Of a stretch of DNA of 64,000 bases, positions 1 to 8,044 are shown piece by piece. Made by a program: the position numbers and the translations under genes. Position 1 is the first letter of the stretch. Each line of letters begins with the position of its first letter. Source of the DNA: Paraburkholderia polaris (GTDB lineage: Bacteria; Pseudomonadota; Gammaproteobacteria; Burkholderiales; Burkholderiaceae); the NCBI RefSeq assembly GCF_012927345.1, contig NZ_JABBGJ010000043.1:1-64000 (forward strand), in the 5' to 3' direction. Below the pieces are notes generated by a model, which was not told where the DNA came from, made no database searches, and worked only from the letters and a program-made list of their open reading frames with translations.

Positions 1-215
1 TCCTGCTCCATGGCAGCGGGGGTCTTCGAAGGACTGCTGGCAGGGCGCCGGGATTGATCTGACAGCGCGTTCTCGCCGCGCCTGAGCCATTTGTAGCCGG
101 TCTGCCGGCTGATGTTAAAGCGCTGGCACAACTCGGTCATCGTCAGCGTGTCCTGACTGGCCAGATGAACAAATTCCTGTCTGAGGCTCATGGTGTCTCT
201 TGCGTTCCAGGGCAT
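1..215 (-). CDS. IS481-family transposase, N-terminal part (runs off window start)
   Basis: This is an open reading frame from an ATG at 215 that continues past position 1; about 71 residues are visible. The protein opens with MPWNARDTMSLRQEFV and contains a helix-turn-helix segment (LTMTELCQRFNISRQTGYKW, about residues 26-45). This is the usual N-terminal layout of IS481-type DDE transposases, where the HTH precedes the integrase catalytic core. The core lies outside the window. The adjacent insertion-sequence end at 247-295 supports the call. The protein would cut and join the ends of the element. Whether the copy is intact cannot be judged from here. Confidence 0.85.
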   Translation of the reverse strand, partial: MPWNARDTMSLRQEFVHLASQDTLTMTELCQRFNISRQTGYKWLRRGENALSDQSRRPASSPSKTPAAMEQ

Positions 216-246
216 GGTCGGGACCGGGCGTTTTAATACCCGGAAG

Positions 247-295
247 TGTCAACCATGTCCCCGCACACCTGTCAGCTATGTCTCCGGTCTATACA
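247..295. mobile_element. Terminal region of the IS481-type element
   Basis: Read on the minus strand the sequence begins TGTATAGACCGGAGACATAG and contains two close copies of a GACATrGyTGACA-type motif. This is typical of IS481-family ends upstream of the transposase start. It lies 32 bases upstream of the transposase ATG. The outer boundary near 295 is inferred from the TGT end. The other end and any target duplication lie outside the window. Confidence 0.7.
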
Positions 296-368
296 CGGCG
301 GCAAAGAGAAGTAAGTGCCTGCCCCGCACAGGGGCGACACTAATAGACCAATAACAATTCAAGGAAAG

Positions 369-466
369 GCCAACGCCCCAGGCAGGCAGACAAGCGCAAG
401 CAGGCAAACGAATCAAGGCAAGCCCAACGCCCCAGGCAAACAGACAAACAAGCGCAAGCAGGCAAA
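369..466. repeat. Imperfect direct repeat, A/C/G-rich
   Basis: Two copies of a segment of about 40-45 bases (369-408 and 422-466) share the blocks CCAACGCCCCAGGCA and AAGCGCAAGCAGGCAAA. The plus strand is almost free of T here. The repeat lies between the insertion-sequence end and the 3' end of potI. No gene is supported in it. Confidence 0.6.
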
Positions 467-472
467 AAACCC

Positions 473-1291
473 CTACACCGCCATAACAGCCCTCTTCCTC
501 TCAGCCCGCTGCATAAAATAATTAGCAGCAACAACACCAACCGTCACAACAGCAATAAACAACGTAGCCAGCGCATTCATCTCCGGATTCAACCCAAGCC
601 GAACACGGGAGAAGACAACCAGCGGCAACGTAGTCGACCCAGGCCCCGACAAAAACGCCGACAAAACCAGATCATCGATAGACAAAGTAAACGACAACAA
701 CCACCCAGAAACCAGAGCCTGCGAAATCAACGGCAACGTAATGAAGAAAAACACCTTAAGCGGCGTCGCCCCAAGATCAAGCGCAGCTTCCTCAAGAGAA
801 GGATTCAACTCCTTCACACGCGACTGCACGATGATGGCCACATAAGAAATACACAACATCACGTGCCCGATCCAGATCGTGAAAATGCCACGCCCGGCGG
901 GCCACCCCAGCCACTTCGCCATTTCGATGAACAACAGCAGCAGCGAGATCCCCTGAATCACCTCGGGAATCACCAGCGGCGCATTGATCATCCCGGTATA
1001 GAGCGTAAAACCACGAAACCGCCCCATCCGGGCCAGAACAAACCCGGCCCACGTGCCGATAATCACCGAAGCAAACGCCGTCAGCAACGCCACGCGCAAC
1101 GACAACCACGCAGCCGCGATCAACTCGTCATCCTGCAACAACGCCGCATACCAGCGCGTAGAAAACCGCGTCCACACCGTGACCAGTTGCGATTCGTTGA
1201 ACGAATACACAATCAGACTCACGATCGGAATGTAGAGAAACAGAAACCCAATCCCCAAGGCAATGAACTGCAAAATCCGGTTCGGCTTCAT
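473..1291 (-). CDS. potI: Putrescine/polyamine ABC transporter permease PotI
   Basis: This 272-residue inner-membrane permease is the second of two permeases for polyamine import. The sequence shows about six hydrophobic segments. The ABC-permease EAA loop (EEAALDLGATPLKVF, about residues 167-181) contacts the ATPase. The start at MKPNRILQF is chosen because its ATG overlaps the potH stop (TGATG at 1289-1293), showing translational coupling. It is the last gene of a potF-potG-potH-potI operon read on the minus strand. Length and order match the family. Polyamine specificity follows from the operon and not from this gene alone. Confidence 0.92.
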   Translation of the reverse strand: MKPNRILQFIALGIGFLFLYIPIVSLIVYSFNESQLVTVWTRFSTRWYAALLQDDELIAAAWLSLRVALLTAFASVIIGTWAGFVLARMGRFRGFTLYTGMINAPLVIPEVIQGISLLLLFIEMAKWLGWPAGRGIFTIWIGHVMLCISYVAIIVQSRVKELNPSLEEAALDLGATPLKVFFFITLPLISQALVSGWLLSFTLSIDDLVLSAFLSGPGSTTLPLVVFSRVRLGLNPEMNALATLFIAVVTVGVVAANYFMQRAERKRAVMAV

Positions 1292-2220
1292 CAGCGCCTT
1301 TCCTCCATCGCCTTCGCCTGCGCGTACTGGAAAAACGCCATCGGCACCAATAACAACAACACCATCGCGCACGTCACGGCAGACGCCATCGGCCAATCGG
1401 CATTGTCGAAAAACTCATTCCACATCACGCGGCCAATCATCAGCGTGTTCGCGCCGCCCAGCAATTCCGGAATCACGTACTCGCCTACCGCCGGAATGAA
1501 CACCAGCAAACAACCGGCAATGATGCCGTTCTTCGACAGCGGCAAGGTGATCTGCCAGAACGCCCGCCACGGCTTCGCACCGAGATCGTAGGCGGCTTCC
1601 AGCAACGTCATGTCCATCTTCACCAGATGTGCATACAGCGGCATGACGAGGAACGGCAGGTACGAATACACCATGCCGATATAAACCGCGGTGTTGGTGT
1701 GGTACAGCTCGATCGGCGTATGGATAAGCCCGACCGACATCAAAAAGTTGTTCAGCAAGCCATTGTTCTTCAGGATGCCGATCCATGCATACACGCGAAT
1801 CAGAAACGACGTCCAGAATGGCAGCATCACCGCCATCATCAGCAGATTGCGGCTCGCCGGACTCGATCGCGCAATGTAGTACGCCATCGGATAACCGATC
1901 AGCAAACACAGCAACGTGGATATCGCCGCGACCACCACCGAATTCACATAAGTCGCGAAATACAGGCTGTCGGTCAGCAGAAACGCATAGTGCGACAGAT
2001 CCAGCGCGACGTGAATCACACCATCCGTGTACGTGGTGAGTTCCGTATAGGGCGGAATGCCAAGCTGCAAATCGGCGAAGCTGATCTTCACGACCAGCAG
2101 GAACGGCACGAGGAAGAACAGCAGCAGCCAGATGAACGGCCCCGCCACCACCGCGGTGCGGCCGGTCAGGTTGAAACGGCGCACCGGCCACGACGCGAAA
2201 GAACTGATCGAGCGCTTCAT
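1291..2220 (-). CDS. potH: Putrescine/polyamine ABC transporter permease PotH
   Basis: This is a 309-residue inner-membrane permease. It has a cytoplasmic N-terminus, then a first membrane span (AVVAGPFIWLLLFFLVPFLL, about residues 23-42). The EAA loop LLEAAYDLGAKPW lies at about residues 206-218. The ATG at 2220 overlaps the potG stop in ATGA (2217-2220), which fixes the start. It pairs with PotI to form the channel energised by PotG. Nothing looks broken. The substrate is probably putrescine or a related polyamine, inferred from the neighbouring PotF-like binding protein. Confidence 0.92.
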   Translation of the reverse strand: MKRSISSFASWPVRRFNLTGRTAVVAGPFIWLLLFFLVPFLLVVKISFADLQLGIPPYTELTTYTDGVIHVALDLSHYAFLLTDSLYFATYVNSVVVAAISTLLCLLIGYPMAYYIARSSPASRNLLMMAVMLPFWTSFLIRVYAWIGILKNNGLLNNFLMSVGLIHTPIELYHTNTAVYIGMVYSYLPFLVMPLYAHLVKMDMTLLEAAYDLGAKPWRAFWQITLPLSKNGIIAGCLLVFIPAVGEYVIPELLGGANTLMIGRVMWNEFFDNADWPMASAVTCAMVLLLLVPMAFFQYAQAKAMEERR

Positions 2221-3386
2221 GACGTCAGCACCACGCCGGCCGATGCGCTCCAGCGCACATACACTTCGTCGCCCCACGTGGGCGGATCGATCTCCGTCAA
2301 TGCAAGGCTCGTCACGTTGGCGATCACCGTTTTGCCGGCATCGAGCTTCACGTGATACAGCGAATAGCCGCCCATGTAAGCGACATTCGTGACGACGCCC
2401 TTGCCCCAGTTGTACGCGCCTTCAGGCGGCTTGCGCGTGAGCGCGATGCGCTCGGGCCGCACCGAGATCGTCACCGGCATGCCGAGCGGCCCGGTGATGC
2501 CATGGCTCACGTAGAGTCGGACCGGCAGATCGGCGGTTTCGATGAACACGTGATCGGGTTCGTCTTCGACGACGTTGCCGTCGAACAGATTGGTCGAGCC
2601 AATGAACTCGGCCGAAAAACGACAATTCGGATATTCGTACACTTCGTGCGGTGTGCCGAGCTGGATGATCTCGCCTTCACTCATCACGGCAAGACGGTCC
2701 GCCATCGTCATCGCCTCTTCCTGGTCGTGCGTCACCATCATGCAGGTCACGCCGACCTTGTCGAGAATGTTGACCAGTTCGATCTGCGTACGCTGACGGA
2801 TCTGTTTATCGAGCGCGGACATCGGTTCATCGAGCAGCAACAGCTTTGGCCGCTTGACGAGCGAGCGCGCGAGCGCCACACGCTGCTGCTGACCGCCGGA
2901 TAGCTGATGCGGCTTGCGCTTCGCAAAGCGGCCCATCTGCACGAGATCGAGCGCGGTCTGCACGCGGTCTTTCAGTTCAGACTTCGGCACGCCTTCCTGC
3001 TTCAGCCCGAAGGCGACGTTGGCCTCGACCGTCATGTGCGGGAACAGTGCGTACGACTGGAACATCATGTTGACCGGCCGGCGATAAGGCGGCAATTGCG
3101 CGAGGTCCTCGCCGTCGATCAGGATCTTGCCCGACGTGATCGATTCCAGGCCGGCCAGCATGCGCAACAAGGTCGACTTGCCGCAGCCGGAACTGCCGAG
3201 CAGCGCGAACAGTTCGCCCTTTTTCACCGACAGGTTGACCCCCTTGACCGCCGCGGTCTCGCCGAACTTCTTCACGATGTCGACGATCTGGACGAAATTC
3301 TCTGCTGCGTCGCCCGCTTCGGCGTTCAGGCCCGGGGACGGCGCGGCGGCCGCTGCCAGCGCGCCCGACTGGTCACTACTCATCAC
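2217..3386 (-). CDS. potG: Polyamine ABC transporter ATP-binding protein PotG
   Basis: This is a 389-residue cytoplasmic ATPase. Walker A is GSSGCGKST (about 64-72), the signature is LSGGQQQRVALA (about 162-173) and Walker B is LLLLDEP (about 182-188). A C-terminal TOBE-type region (residues about 290-385) is typical of the PotA/PotG and MalK group. The first codon may be GTG at 3386 or the following ATG at 3383; a GGAG lies 9 bases before the GTG. An Ala-rich N-terminal stretch of about 30 residues precedes the ATPase fold. It is the second gene of the operon, 89 bases after potF. Confidence 0.93.
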   Translation of the reverse strand: MMSSDQSGALAAAAAPSPGLNAEAGDAAENFVQIVDIVKKFGETAAVKGVNLSVKKGELFALLGSSGCGKSTLLRMLAGLESITSGKILIDGEDLAQLPPYRRPVNMMFQSYALFPHMTVEANVAFGLKQEGVPKSELKDRVQTALDLVQMGRFAKRKPHQLSGGQQQRVALARSLVKRPKLLLLDEPMSALDKQIRQRTQIELVNILDKVGVTCMMVTHDQEEAMTMADRLAVMSEGEIIQLGTPHEVYEYPNCRFSAEFIGSTNLFDGNVVEDEPDHVFIETADLPVRLYVSHGITGPLGMPVTISVRPERIALTRKPPEGAYNWGKGVVTNVAYMGGYSLYHVKLDAGKTVIANVTSLALTEIDPPTWGDEVYVRWSASAGVVLTS

Positions 3387-3475
3387 AATGCTTTACTCCG
3401 GCGTTTGACGAACAAAGCCCCCGGTGGACACCGAGGGCTTCATGATGATACTTACCCGTTCACTCTGACCGCGGA

Positions 3476-4576
3476 TCAGCGGCCGGACTTGAATTCAGTC
3501 CACAGCCGCGTTTGCAGCCGCTGGATTTCCGGCGGCAGCGGCTTCAACAGGAATAGCGTCTTGATGACTTCAGGCGACGGGTACACCGCCGGGTCATTCG
3601 CCACGTCCTTGTCCACGTACTTGCGCGCTTCGAGGTTGGCGCTCGGATAGTAGACGGCGTTGGTGATCGCGGCGTGGACCTGCGGCGTTTCGATGTAGTT
3701 GATCCACTCGAGCGCGGCTTCCTTGTTCTTCGCGTCCTTCGGAATCGCCATCACGTCGAACCACACCGGGGCACCGCCCTTCGGAATGTAATACTCGATC
3801 TTGTAGGCCTTCTTCGCCTCAACCGCGCGATGCTTGGCGATCACGACGTCGCCCGACCAGCCGTACGCGAAGCACACGTCGCCGCCGACCAGATCGTTGA
3901 TGTAGCCCGACGAGTTGAACTGCGTGATGTACGGGCGGATCTTCTTCATCATCTCGAGCGCGGCGCGATAGTCGGCCGGGTTCGTGCTCATCGGATCCTT
4001 ACCGATGTAGTGAAGCGCGGCGGCGAACACCTGGTCCGGCGCGTCGAGCACGGACACGCCGCAGGCTTTCAGCTTCGAAATATTTTCCGGCTTGAAAAGG
4101 ATGTCCCAGTTGTCGAGCGGCACATTCTTGCCGAGGATCTGCTGCGCCTTGGTGACGTTATAACCGAGGCCGGTCGTGCCGTATGCCCAGGGTACCGTGA
4201 ACTTGTTGCCCGGATCGGCGCCGGCCACGAGGGCCATCAGCGACGGGTCGAGGTATTTGAGGTTCGGCAGCTTCGATTTGTCGAGCGGCGCGAAGATGCC
4301 CGCGGCAATCTGCTTACCGGCGTAATTGCTGGTCGGCACGACGATGTCATAGCCCGAATTGCCGGTGAGAAGCTTGGCTTGCAGCGTGTCGTCGCTGTCG
4401 TAGTTGTCGTATTTGACCTGGACGCCAGTCTGCTTGGTGAAGTTCGGAATGGTGTCCTTGGCGATGTAATCGGACCAGTTATACACGTTCAGCTGCGTAT
4501 CTTTCGCAGCGGCCGTCAACCACGGCGTCGCGCACAAGACCAGCGCCGCCACCTGCCCCACTACCCGTCGTTTCAT
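3476..4576 (-). CDS. potF: Periplasmic putrescine-binding protein PotF
   Basis: This is a 366-residue extracellular solute-binding protein. A signal peptide (MKRRVVGQVAALVLC through about residue 24) is followed by the family opening LNVYNWSDYIAKDTIPNF, characteristic of PotD/PotF. The start at 4576 is chosen because the signal peptide begins there; the same frame continues upstream without family similarity. It captures polyamine in the periplasm and delivers it to PotHI. It is first in the operon, with a long leader of about 170 bases to the likely promoter at 4754-4781. Choosing PotF over PotD rests on the F-G-H-I order. Confidence 0.9.
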   Translation of the reverse strand: MKRRVVGQVAALVLCATPWLTAAAKDTQLNVYNWSDYIAKDTIPNFTKQTGVQVKYDNYDSDDTLQAKLLTGNSGYDIVVPTSNYAGKQIAAGIFAPLDKSKLPNLKYLDPSLMALVAGADPGNKFTVPWAYGTTGLGYNVTKAQQILGKNVPLDNWDILFKPENISKLKACGVSVLDAPDQVFAAALHYIGKDPMSTNPADYRAALEMMKKIRPYITQFNSSGYINDLVGGDVCFAYGWSGDVVIAKHRAVEAKKAYKIEYYIPKGGAPVWFDVMAIPKDAKNKEAALEWINYIETPQVHAAITNAVYYPSANLEARKYVDKDVANDPAVYPSPEVIKTLFLLKPLPPEIQRLQTRLWTEFKSGR

Positions 4577-4753
4577 TCCGTTCTCCGATCCTGACCGGCC
4601 CGAGCCGGCCGTCTTCGCCCACGCCGCAGCACACCGCACGCGGCTCCCCTGAAAAACTCGAAAACTACCATTAATTATTGCGCGCACCAAAAAAAATACG
4701 GAGCTGTCGCGCAAACGGTACAGCGTAAGCCGCGCCGCCACAAAATGGCCGCA

Positions 4754-4781
4754 ATTTTAGCGGGTTATCGGCGCGTGTCTA
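4754..4781 (-). promoter_or_regulatory. Candidate sigma-70 promoter for potFGHI
   Basis: Read on the minus strand there is TAGACA (-35), a 16-base spacer and TAAAAT (-10). The -10 region shares 16 of 17 bases (CGATAACCyGCTAAAAT) with the region upstream of ybiT at 7916-7932. Transcription would start near 4747, about 170 bases before potF. Confidence 0.45.
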
Positions 4782-5248
4782 CCCGAAAAAAACACCAGTG
4801 GCGGCCTCCGTGTTATCTCGTTGTCAAGTTGCGGCGGCCTCGCCGCGCCCGGTTCGCATCGGGGTGGTAGTCAGAGGCCGCTTTCCGCGAATTTTATGCC
4901 TTACGGCTAACCTTGATGCAAGCGTAAGCCACCCGTCGCGCCACGGTGCACAATGGCTCAGGGAGACTTGAAGACGGCGTCGCGCAACTCACGCAGACGT
5001 GCCGTGGCCTCACTGCGAAGTGATTTTGTAATCTTTCTCCCAGGCATTGCGCCATGACCTGCGACGCTGCCCGCAGTGGCATCACGCAGGTCATTGCGCG
5101 CTGAGGGGCGGGATTCGAATCGGGGCGAACGCGGCAGTGGATACTGCCAGCCGTGCATGCATCTGTGCCACGGCGAGCGCGGCGCCGAGGCGCAATCGCC
5201 GTATCGGTTAACATAGCGGCACTCCGCTTCTCCGCCCCAAGGTTTCCG
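4782..5248. other. Intergenic region without a recognised gene
   Basis: This is about 470 bases between the potF promoter and the DUF1289 gene, which are divergent. Short frames here have no recognisable protein. The only clear structure is the inverted repeat at 5049-5099. Confidence 0.5.
5049..5099. repeat. Long inverted repeat (stem-loop)
   Basis: The arms ATGACCTGCG (5054-5063) and CGCAGGTCAT (5085-5094) are perfect complements around a 21-base loop. Flanking GCGC blocks extend the stem to 15 pairs with one mismatch. No T-run follows on either strand, so it is not an ordinary terminator. It lies 150 bases upstream of the DUF1289 gene. Confidence 0.55.
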
Positions 5249-5452
5249 ATGGCTTCGAATCTCCACGATCTTCCCGACAGCCCGTGCATCGGTGTCTGTT
5301 CCACGCTTTTCGACGAAATCTGCAAAGGCTGCGGCCGCACCGCCACCGAAGTATCCAACTGGGTGTTCCTGAGCGACGAGGAAAAGCGCGCCGTATGGGT
5401 ACGCATCGAGCAGGACGGCACTGCCATGCGTTTCAAGAACGACAAGCTGTAA
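5249..5452 (+). CDS. DUF1289 family small Cys-rich protein
   Basis: This 67-residue protein matches the DUF1289 (YdhL-like) pattern PCIGVC...CKGCGRT followed by a WVFLSDEEKRAVW stretch. Cys residues at about 13, 17, 25 and 28 could bind a metal. The start at 5249 is chosen because family members begin a few residues before the first Cys. The function of the family is not established. It is monocistronic and ends at a strong hairpin (5529-5556). Confidence 0.85.
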   Translation: MASNLHDLPDSPCIGVCSTLFDEICKGCGRTATEVSNWVFLSDEEKRAVWVRIEQDGTAMRFKNDKL

Positions 5453-5528
5453 CCTCCTCGCGCGGCAGCCGTCCATATCGGCCCGCCTGTCGGCGAATTC
5501 GTCCCGCGATTGGGATTGAGATTGCAAT

Positions 5529-5556
5529 AAAAAACGCCGGAAATTCCGGCGTTTTT
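5529..5556 (+). terminator. Rho-independent terminator, likely bidirectional
   Basis: The hairpin AACGCCGGAA/TTCCGGCGTT is flanked by A-run and T-run, so it can act on both strands. It ends the DUF1289 transcript and faces the decayed ompW remnant on the other strand. Confidence 0.85.
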
Positions 5557-5588
5557 GCATAACGAGCGCAGCTTCTCAAGCGCGGCAA

Positions 5589-5830
5589 TCAGAACCGCAT
5601 ACCGACACCCAAACCGACCACCACGGGATCGATATTCAGCCGGCCGAGCGACTGACCGCCGAGCGTTGCGTCGGTGTGCATCCAGATCTTTTTGATGTCC
5701 GCGTTGACGAACAGCGACTTGGTCACCTGCACGTCCACGCCGGCCTGCAATGCGGGGCCAGCGCGCCCGCGCCTAGCAGACACGACGCGACGGCGGCGGC
5801 CTTGATTCTGTTCCTGAGCGAGTGCTTCAT
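5589..5830 (-). pseudogene. OmpW family porin, internally deleted remnant
   Basis: The minus strand from 5830 encodes a signal peptide (MKHSLRNRIKAAAVASCLLG, then AGALA). About 70 bases on, in a different frame, the sequence resumes as the C-terminal end of an OmpW porin. That end runs LQAGVDVQVTKSLFVNADIK, then a short stretch ending GLGVGMRF with the terminal Phe typical of outer-membrane barrels. The whole middle of the barrel, over 100 residues, is missing and the frames differ by two bases. The signal frame stops after about 35 codons. This is a deletion scar, not a functional gene. An intact OmpW gene lies at 32568-33326. Confidence 0.8.
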
Positions 5831-5963
5831 GTGCTTCCCCGAGTGTTTGTTTGCGTGCGGGGATTGTCGAAGGTCTCGTCAGGCTTCGCGTTGACCCGCG
5901 TCAACCCAGCGAGAACGTCCATCGCCCTGCGACAGCGGGTCGCGCCGCGCCGGTCAGCAGCAG

Positions 5964-6128
5964 TTCGATCAAATCGCGATGATGATGGCGCAGGTCAATG
6001 CTGGCGATGGTGCCGAGCACCCCCTCGCGGGCAACGCTGCCTGCCAGCCGGTGGGCTGAGACGCCGACGCCCCTACCACCTTGCACGATCGGAAGGAGTG
6101 AGCGGCCGCGGATAACGAGCGGTGAGAT
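5964..6128 (-). pseudogene. Nitronate monooxygenase, N-terminal fragment
   Basis: The minus strand reads ISPLVIRGRSLLPIVQGGRG and continues VGVSAHRLAGSVAREGVLG, then TIASIDLRHHHRDLIE. This is the N-terminal FMN-binding start of nitronate monooxygenase/2-nitropropane dioxygenase proteins (PIVQGGMGVGVSAHRLAG pattern; here GGRG replaces GGMG). A stop codon lies just upstream of the fragment and no ATG is in place. Similarity is lost after about 50 residues, and the frame stops at 5901. The rest of the usual protein of over 300 residues is absent. It is a relic beside the ompW relic. Confidence 0.7.
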
Positions 6129-6225
6129 TTATGGCTCTTCCGTCGTGACGCTCGCGGGGCTGCGGATCAGTGGGCCTGCCGCGCGTAGACACACTGGAAC
6201 CCATGCACAAGTCGCGCACCATGAA

Positions 6226-6253
6226 AAAAGCCCGCTTCGAAGAAGCGGGCTTT
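6226..6253 (-). terminator. Rho-independent terminator of ybiT
   Basis: On the minus strand AAAGCCCGCTTC pairs with GAAGCGGGCTTT around a short loop and is followed by a run of T. It lies 31 bases after the ybiT stop. Confidence 0.85.
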
Positions 6254-6284
6254 GCTCTACGCTATACCGTGAAGCAGGGAGCGC

Positions 6285-7877
6285 TTACTGCACGCCCTGG
6301 CTCGTCAGGAACTCTTCATAGTTGCCGCCGAAGTCGTTCAGCGTGCCATCGGTCTTCACTTCGATGATCCGGTTCGCGAGGCCGCTCACGAACTCACGGT
6401 CGTGGGAAACGAAAATCAGCGTGCCTTCGAACTTGTCGAGCGCGATCTGCAGCGACTCGATCGACTCCATGTCCATGTGGTTGGTCGGCTCGTCCATCAG
6501 CATCACGTTGTGGCGGCCCAGCATCAGCTTGCCCCAGATCATGCGACCCTTCTCGCCACCCGAGAGCACCTTGACCGACTTGCGGATGTCGTCAGCATTG
6601 AACAGCAGGCGGCCAAGCGTGCCGCGCACCATCTGCTCGTCGTCGCCTTCCTGGCGGTAGCCGTCGATCCAGTCCATCAGCGTGATGTCGTCCGGAAACT
6701 CTTCATACGTGTCCTGCGGCATGTAACCGATGTTCGCGTTTTCAGCCCACTTCACCGTGCCGTGATCGAGCGCAAGCTTGCCGAGCAGCGAACGCAGCAG
6801 CGTGGTCTTACCCGCGCCGTTCTCGCCGATGATCGCGATGCGCTCGCCCGGCTGCACGCTAATGCTGAAATCGTTGAAGATCTGGCGCTCGTACTTCTTC
6901 GAGATCTTCTCCGCCACCACGGCGATGTTATGCAGCTTCTTCTCGTACTCGAAGCGGATGAACGGGTTCTGCCGCGACGACGGCTTGAATTCCTCGATCT
7001 TGATCTTGTCGATCATCTTCAGACGGCTGGTAGCCTGACGCGCCTTCGACTTGTTCGCCGAGAAGCGGCGCACGAAGTCCTGCAGGTCGGCAACACGTTC
7101 CTTCGCCTTGGCGTTGGCGTTCTGCTGACGCTCGCGCGCCTGCGTGCTGGCCAGCATGTAGTCGTCGTAGTTGCCCGGATAGACCTTCAGCGTACCGAAG
7201 TCCATGTCGGCCATGTGCGTGCAGACCTGGTTCAGAAAGTGACGATCGTGCGAGATGATGATCATCGTCGAGTTGTACTGGTTGAGCACGTCTTCCAGCC
7301 AACGGATCGAGTTGATGTCCAGGTTGTTGGTCGGCTCGTCCAGCAGCAGCACGTCCGGCTTCGAGAACAGCGCCTGCGCGAGCAGCACGCGCAGTTTCCA
7401 GCCCGGTGCGACGTTGCTCATCGGGCCGTTGTGGTCTTCGATCGCGATGCCGATGCCAAGCAGCAGCTCGCCCGCGCGCGCTTCGGCGGTGTAACCGTCG
7501 TACTCGGCGAACTTCGCTTCGAGTTCGGCGGCGTGCATGTAGTCGTCGTCGGTGGCGTCCGGGTTCGCGTAGATCGCGTCACGCTCGGTCATCGCGGCCC
7601 ACATTTCGGCGTGCCCCATCATCACGACGTCGAGCACGCGCACGTCTTCGTACGCGAACTGATCCTGGCGCAGCTTGCCGAGGCGCACATTCGGTTCGAG
7701 CATCACGTTGCCGGAGCTCGGTTCCAGATCGCTACCCAGGATCTTCATGAAAGTGGACTTGCCGCAGCCGTTCGCACCAATCAGGCCATAGCGGTTCCCT
7801 CCCCCGAATTTGACCGAGATGTTCTCGAAGAGGGGCTTTGGCCCGAATTGCATGGTGATATTGGCGGTAGACAGCAC
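6285..7877 (-). CDS. ybiT: ABC-F family ATPase YbiT
   Basis: This 530-residue soluble protein has two ABC domains and no membrane segments, as in ABC-F ribosome-associated ATPases. The first Walker A is GANGCGKST (about 34-42) and the second is GENGAGKTT (near 350). Both domains have LSGGE-like or equivalent signatures and LLLDEPTNNLD / LMDEPTNHMD Walker B motifs. The start (MLSTANITMQFGPKPLFENI) and the 530-residue length match E. coli YbiT closely. Members act at the ribosomal E site; the exact role of YbiT is not settled. It is monocistronic, with its own promoter-like sequence and terminator. Confidence 0.92.
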   Translation of the reverse strand: MLSTANITMQFGPKPLFENISVKFGGGNRYGLIGANGCGKSTFMKILGSDLEPSSGNVMLEPNVRLGKLRQDQFAYEDVRVLDVVMMGHAEMWAAMTERDAIYANPDATDDDYMHAAELEAKFAEYDGYTAEARAGELLLGIGIAIEDHNGPMSNVAPGWKLRVLLAQALFSKPDVLLLDEPTNNLDINSIRWLEDVLNQYNSTMIIISHDRHFLNQVCTHMADMDFGTLKVYPGNYDDYMLASTQARERQQNANAKAKERVADLQDFVRRFSANKSKARQATSRLKMIDKIKIEEFKPSSRQNPFIRFEYEKKLHNIAVVAEKISKKYERQIFNDFSISVQPGERIAIIGENGAGKTTLLRSLLGKLALDHGTVKWAENANIGYMPQDTYEEFPDDITLMDWIDGYRQEGDDEQMVRGTLGRLLFNADDIRKSVKVLSGGEKGRMIWGKLMLGRHNVMLMDEPTNHMDMESIESLQIALDKFEGTLIFVSHDREFVSGLANRIIEVKTDGTLNDFGGNYEEFLTSQGVQ

Positions 7878-7915
7878 GGCGCGTCCTTAAATGTGATATC
7901 GGCGAACAACCCAAT

Positions 7916-7944
7916 ATTTTAGCAGGTTATCGCGAATTCGACCC
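7916..7944 (-). promoter_or_regulatory. Candidate promoter of ybiT
   Basis: On the minus strand TGCTAAAAT forms an extended -10 (hexamer at 7916-7921), but the -35 is weak. The block CGATAACCTGCTAAAAT is almost the same as the potF promoter region. Confidence 0.4.
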
Positions 7945-8044
7945 ACGCGGGCGCCGTGCTCCCGCGTTTTGGCGCCGCTTTCACGCTGCGCTCATGGTCG
8001 GCTCACGCACGGCTCATGCACGGCTCACGCCTCCCACCTGCCTT

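Noticed and set aside
6402..7922. A 506-codon open frame on the plus strand opposite ybiT
   Set aside because: It is antisense to a conserved ABC-F gene, is His/Arg/Val-rich without any family, and arises from the GC-rich codon pattern.
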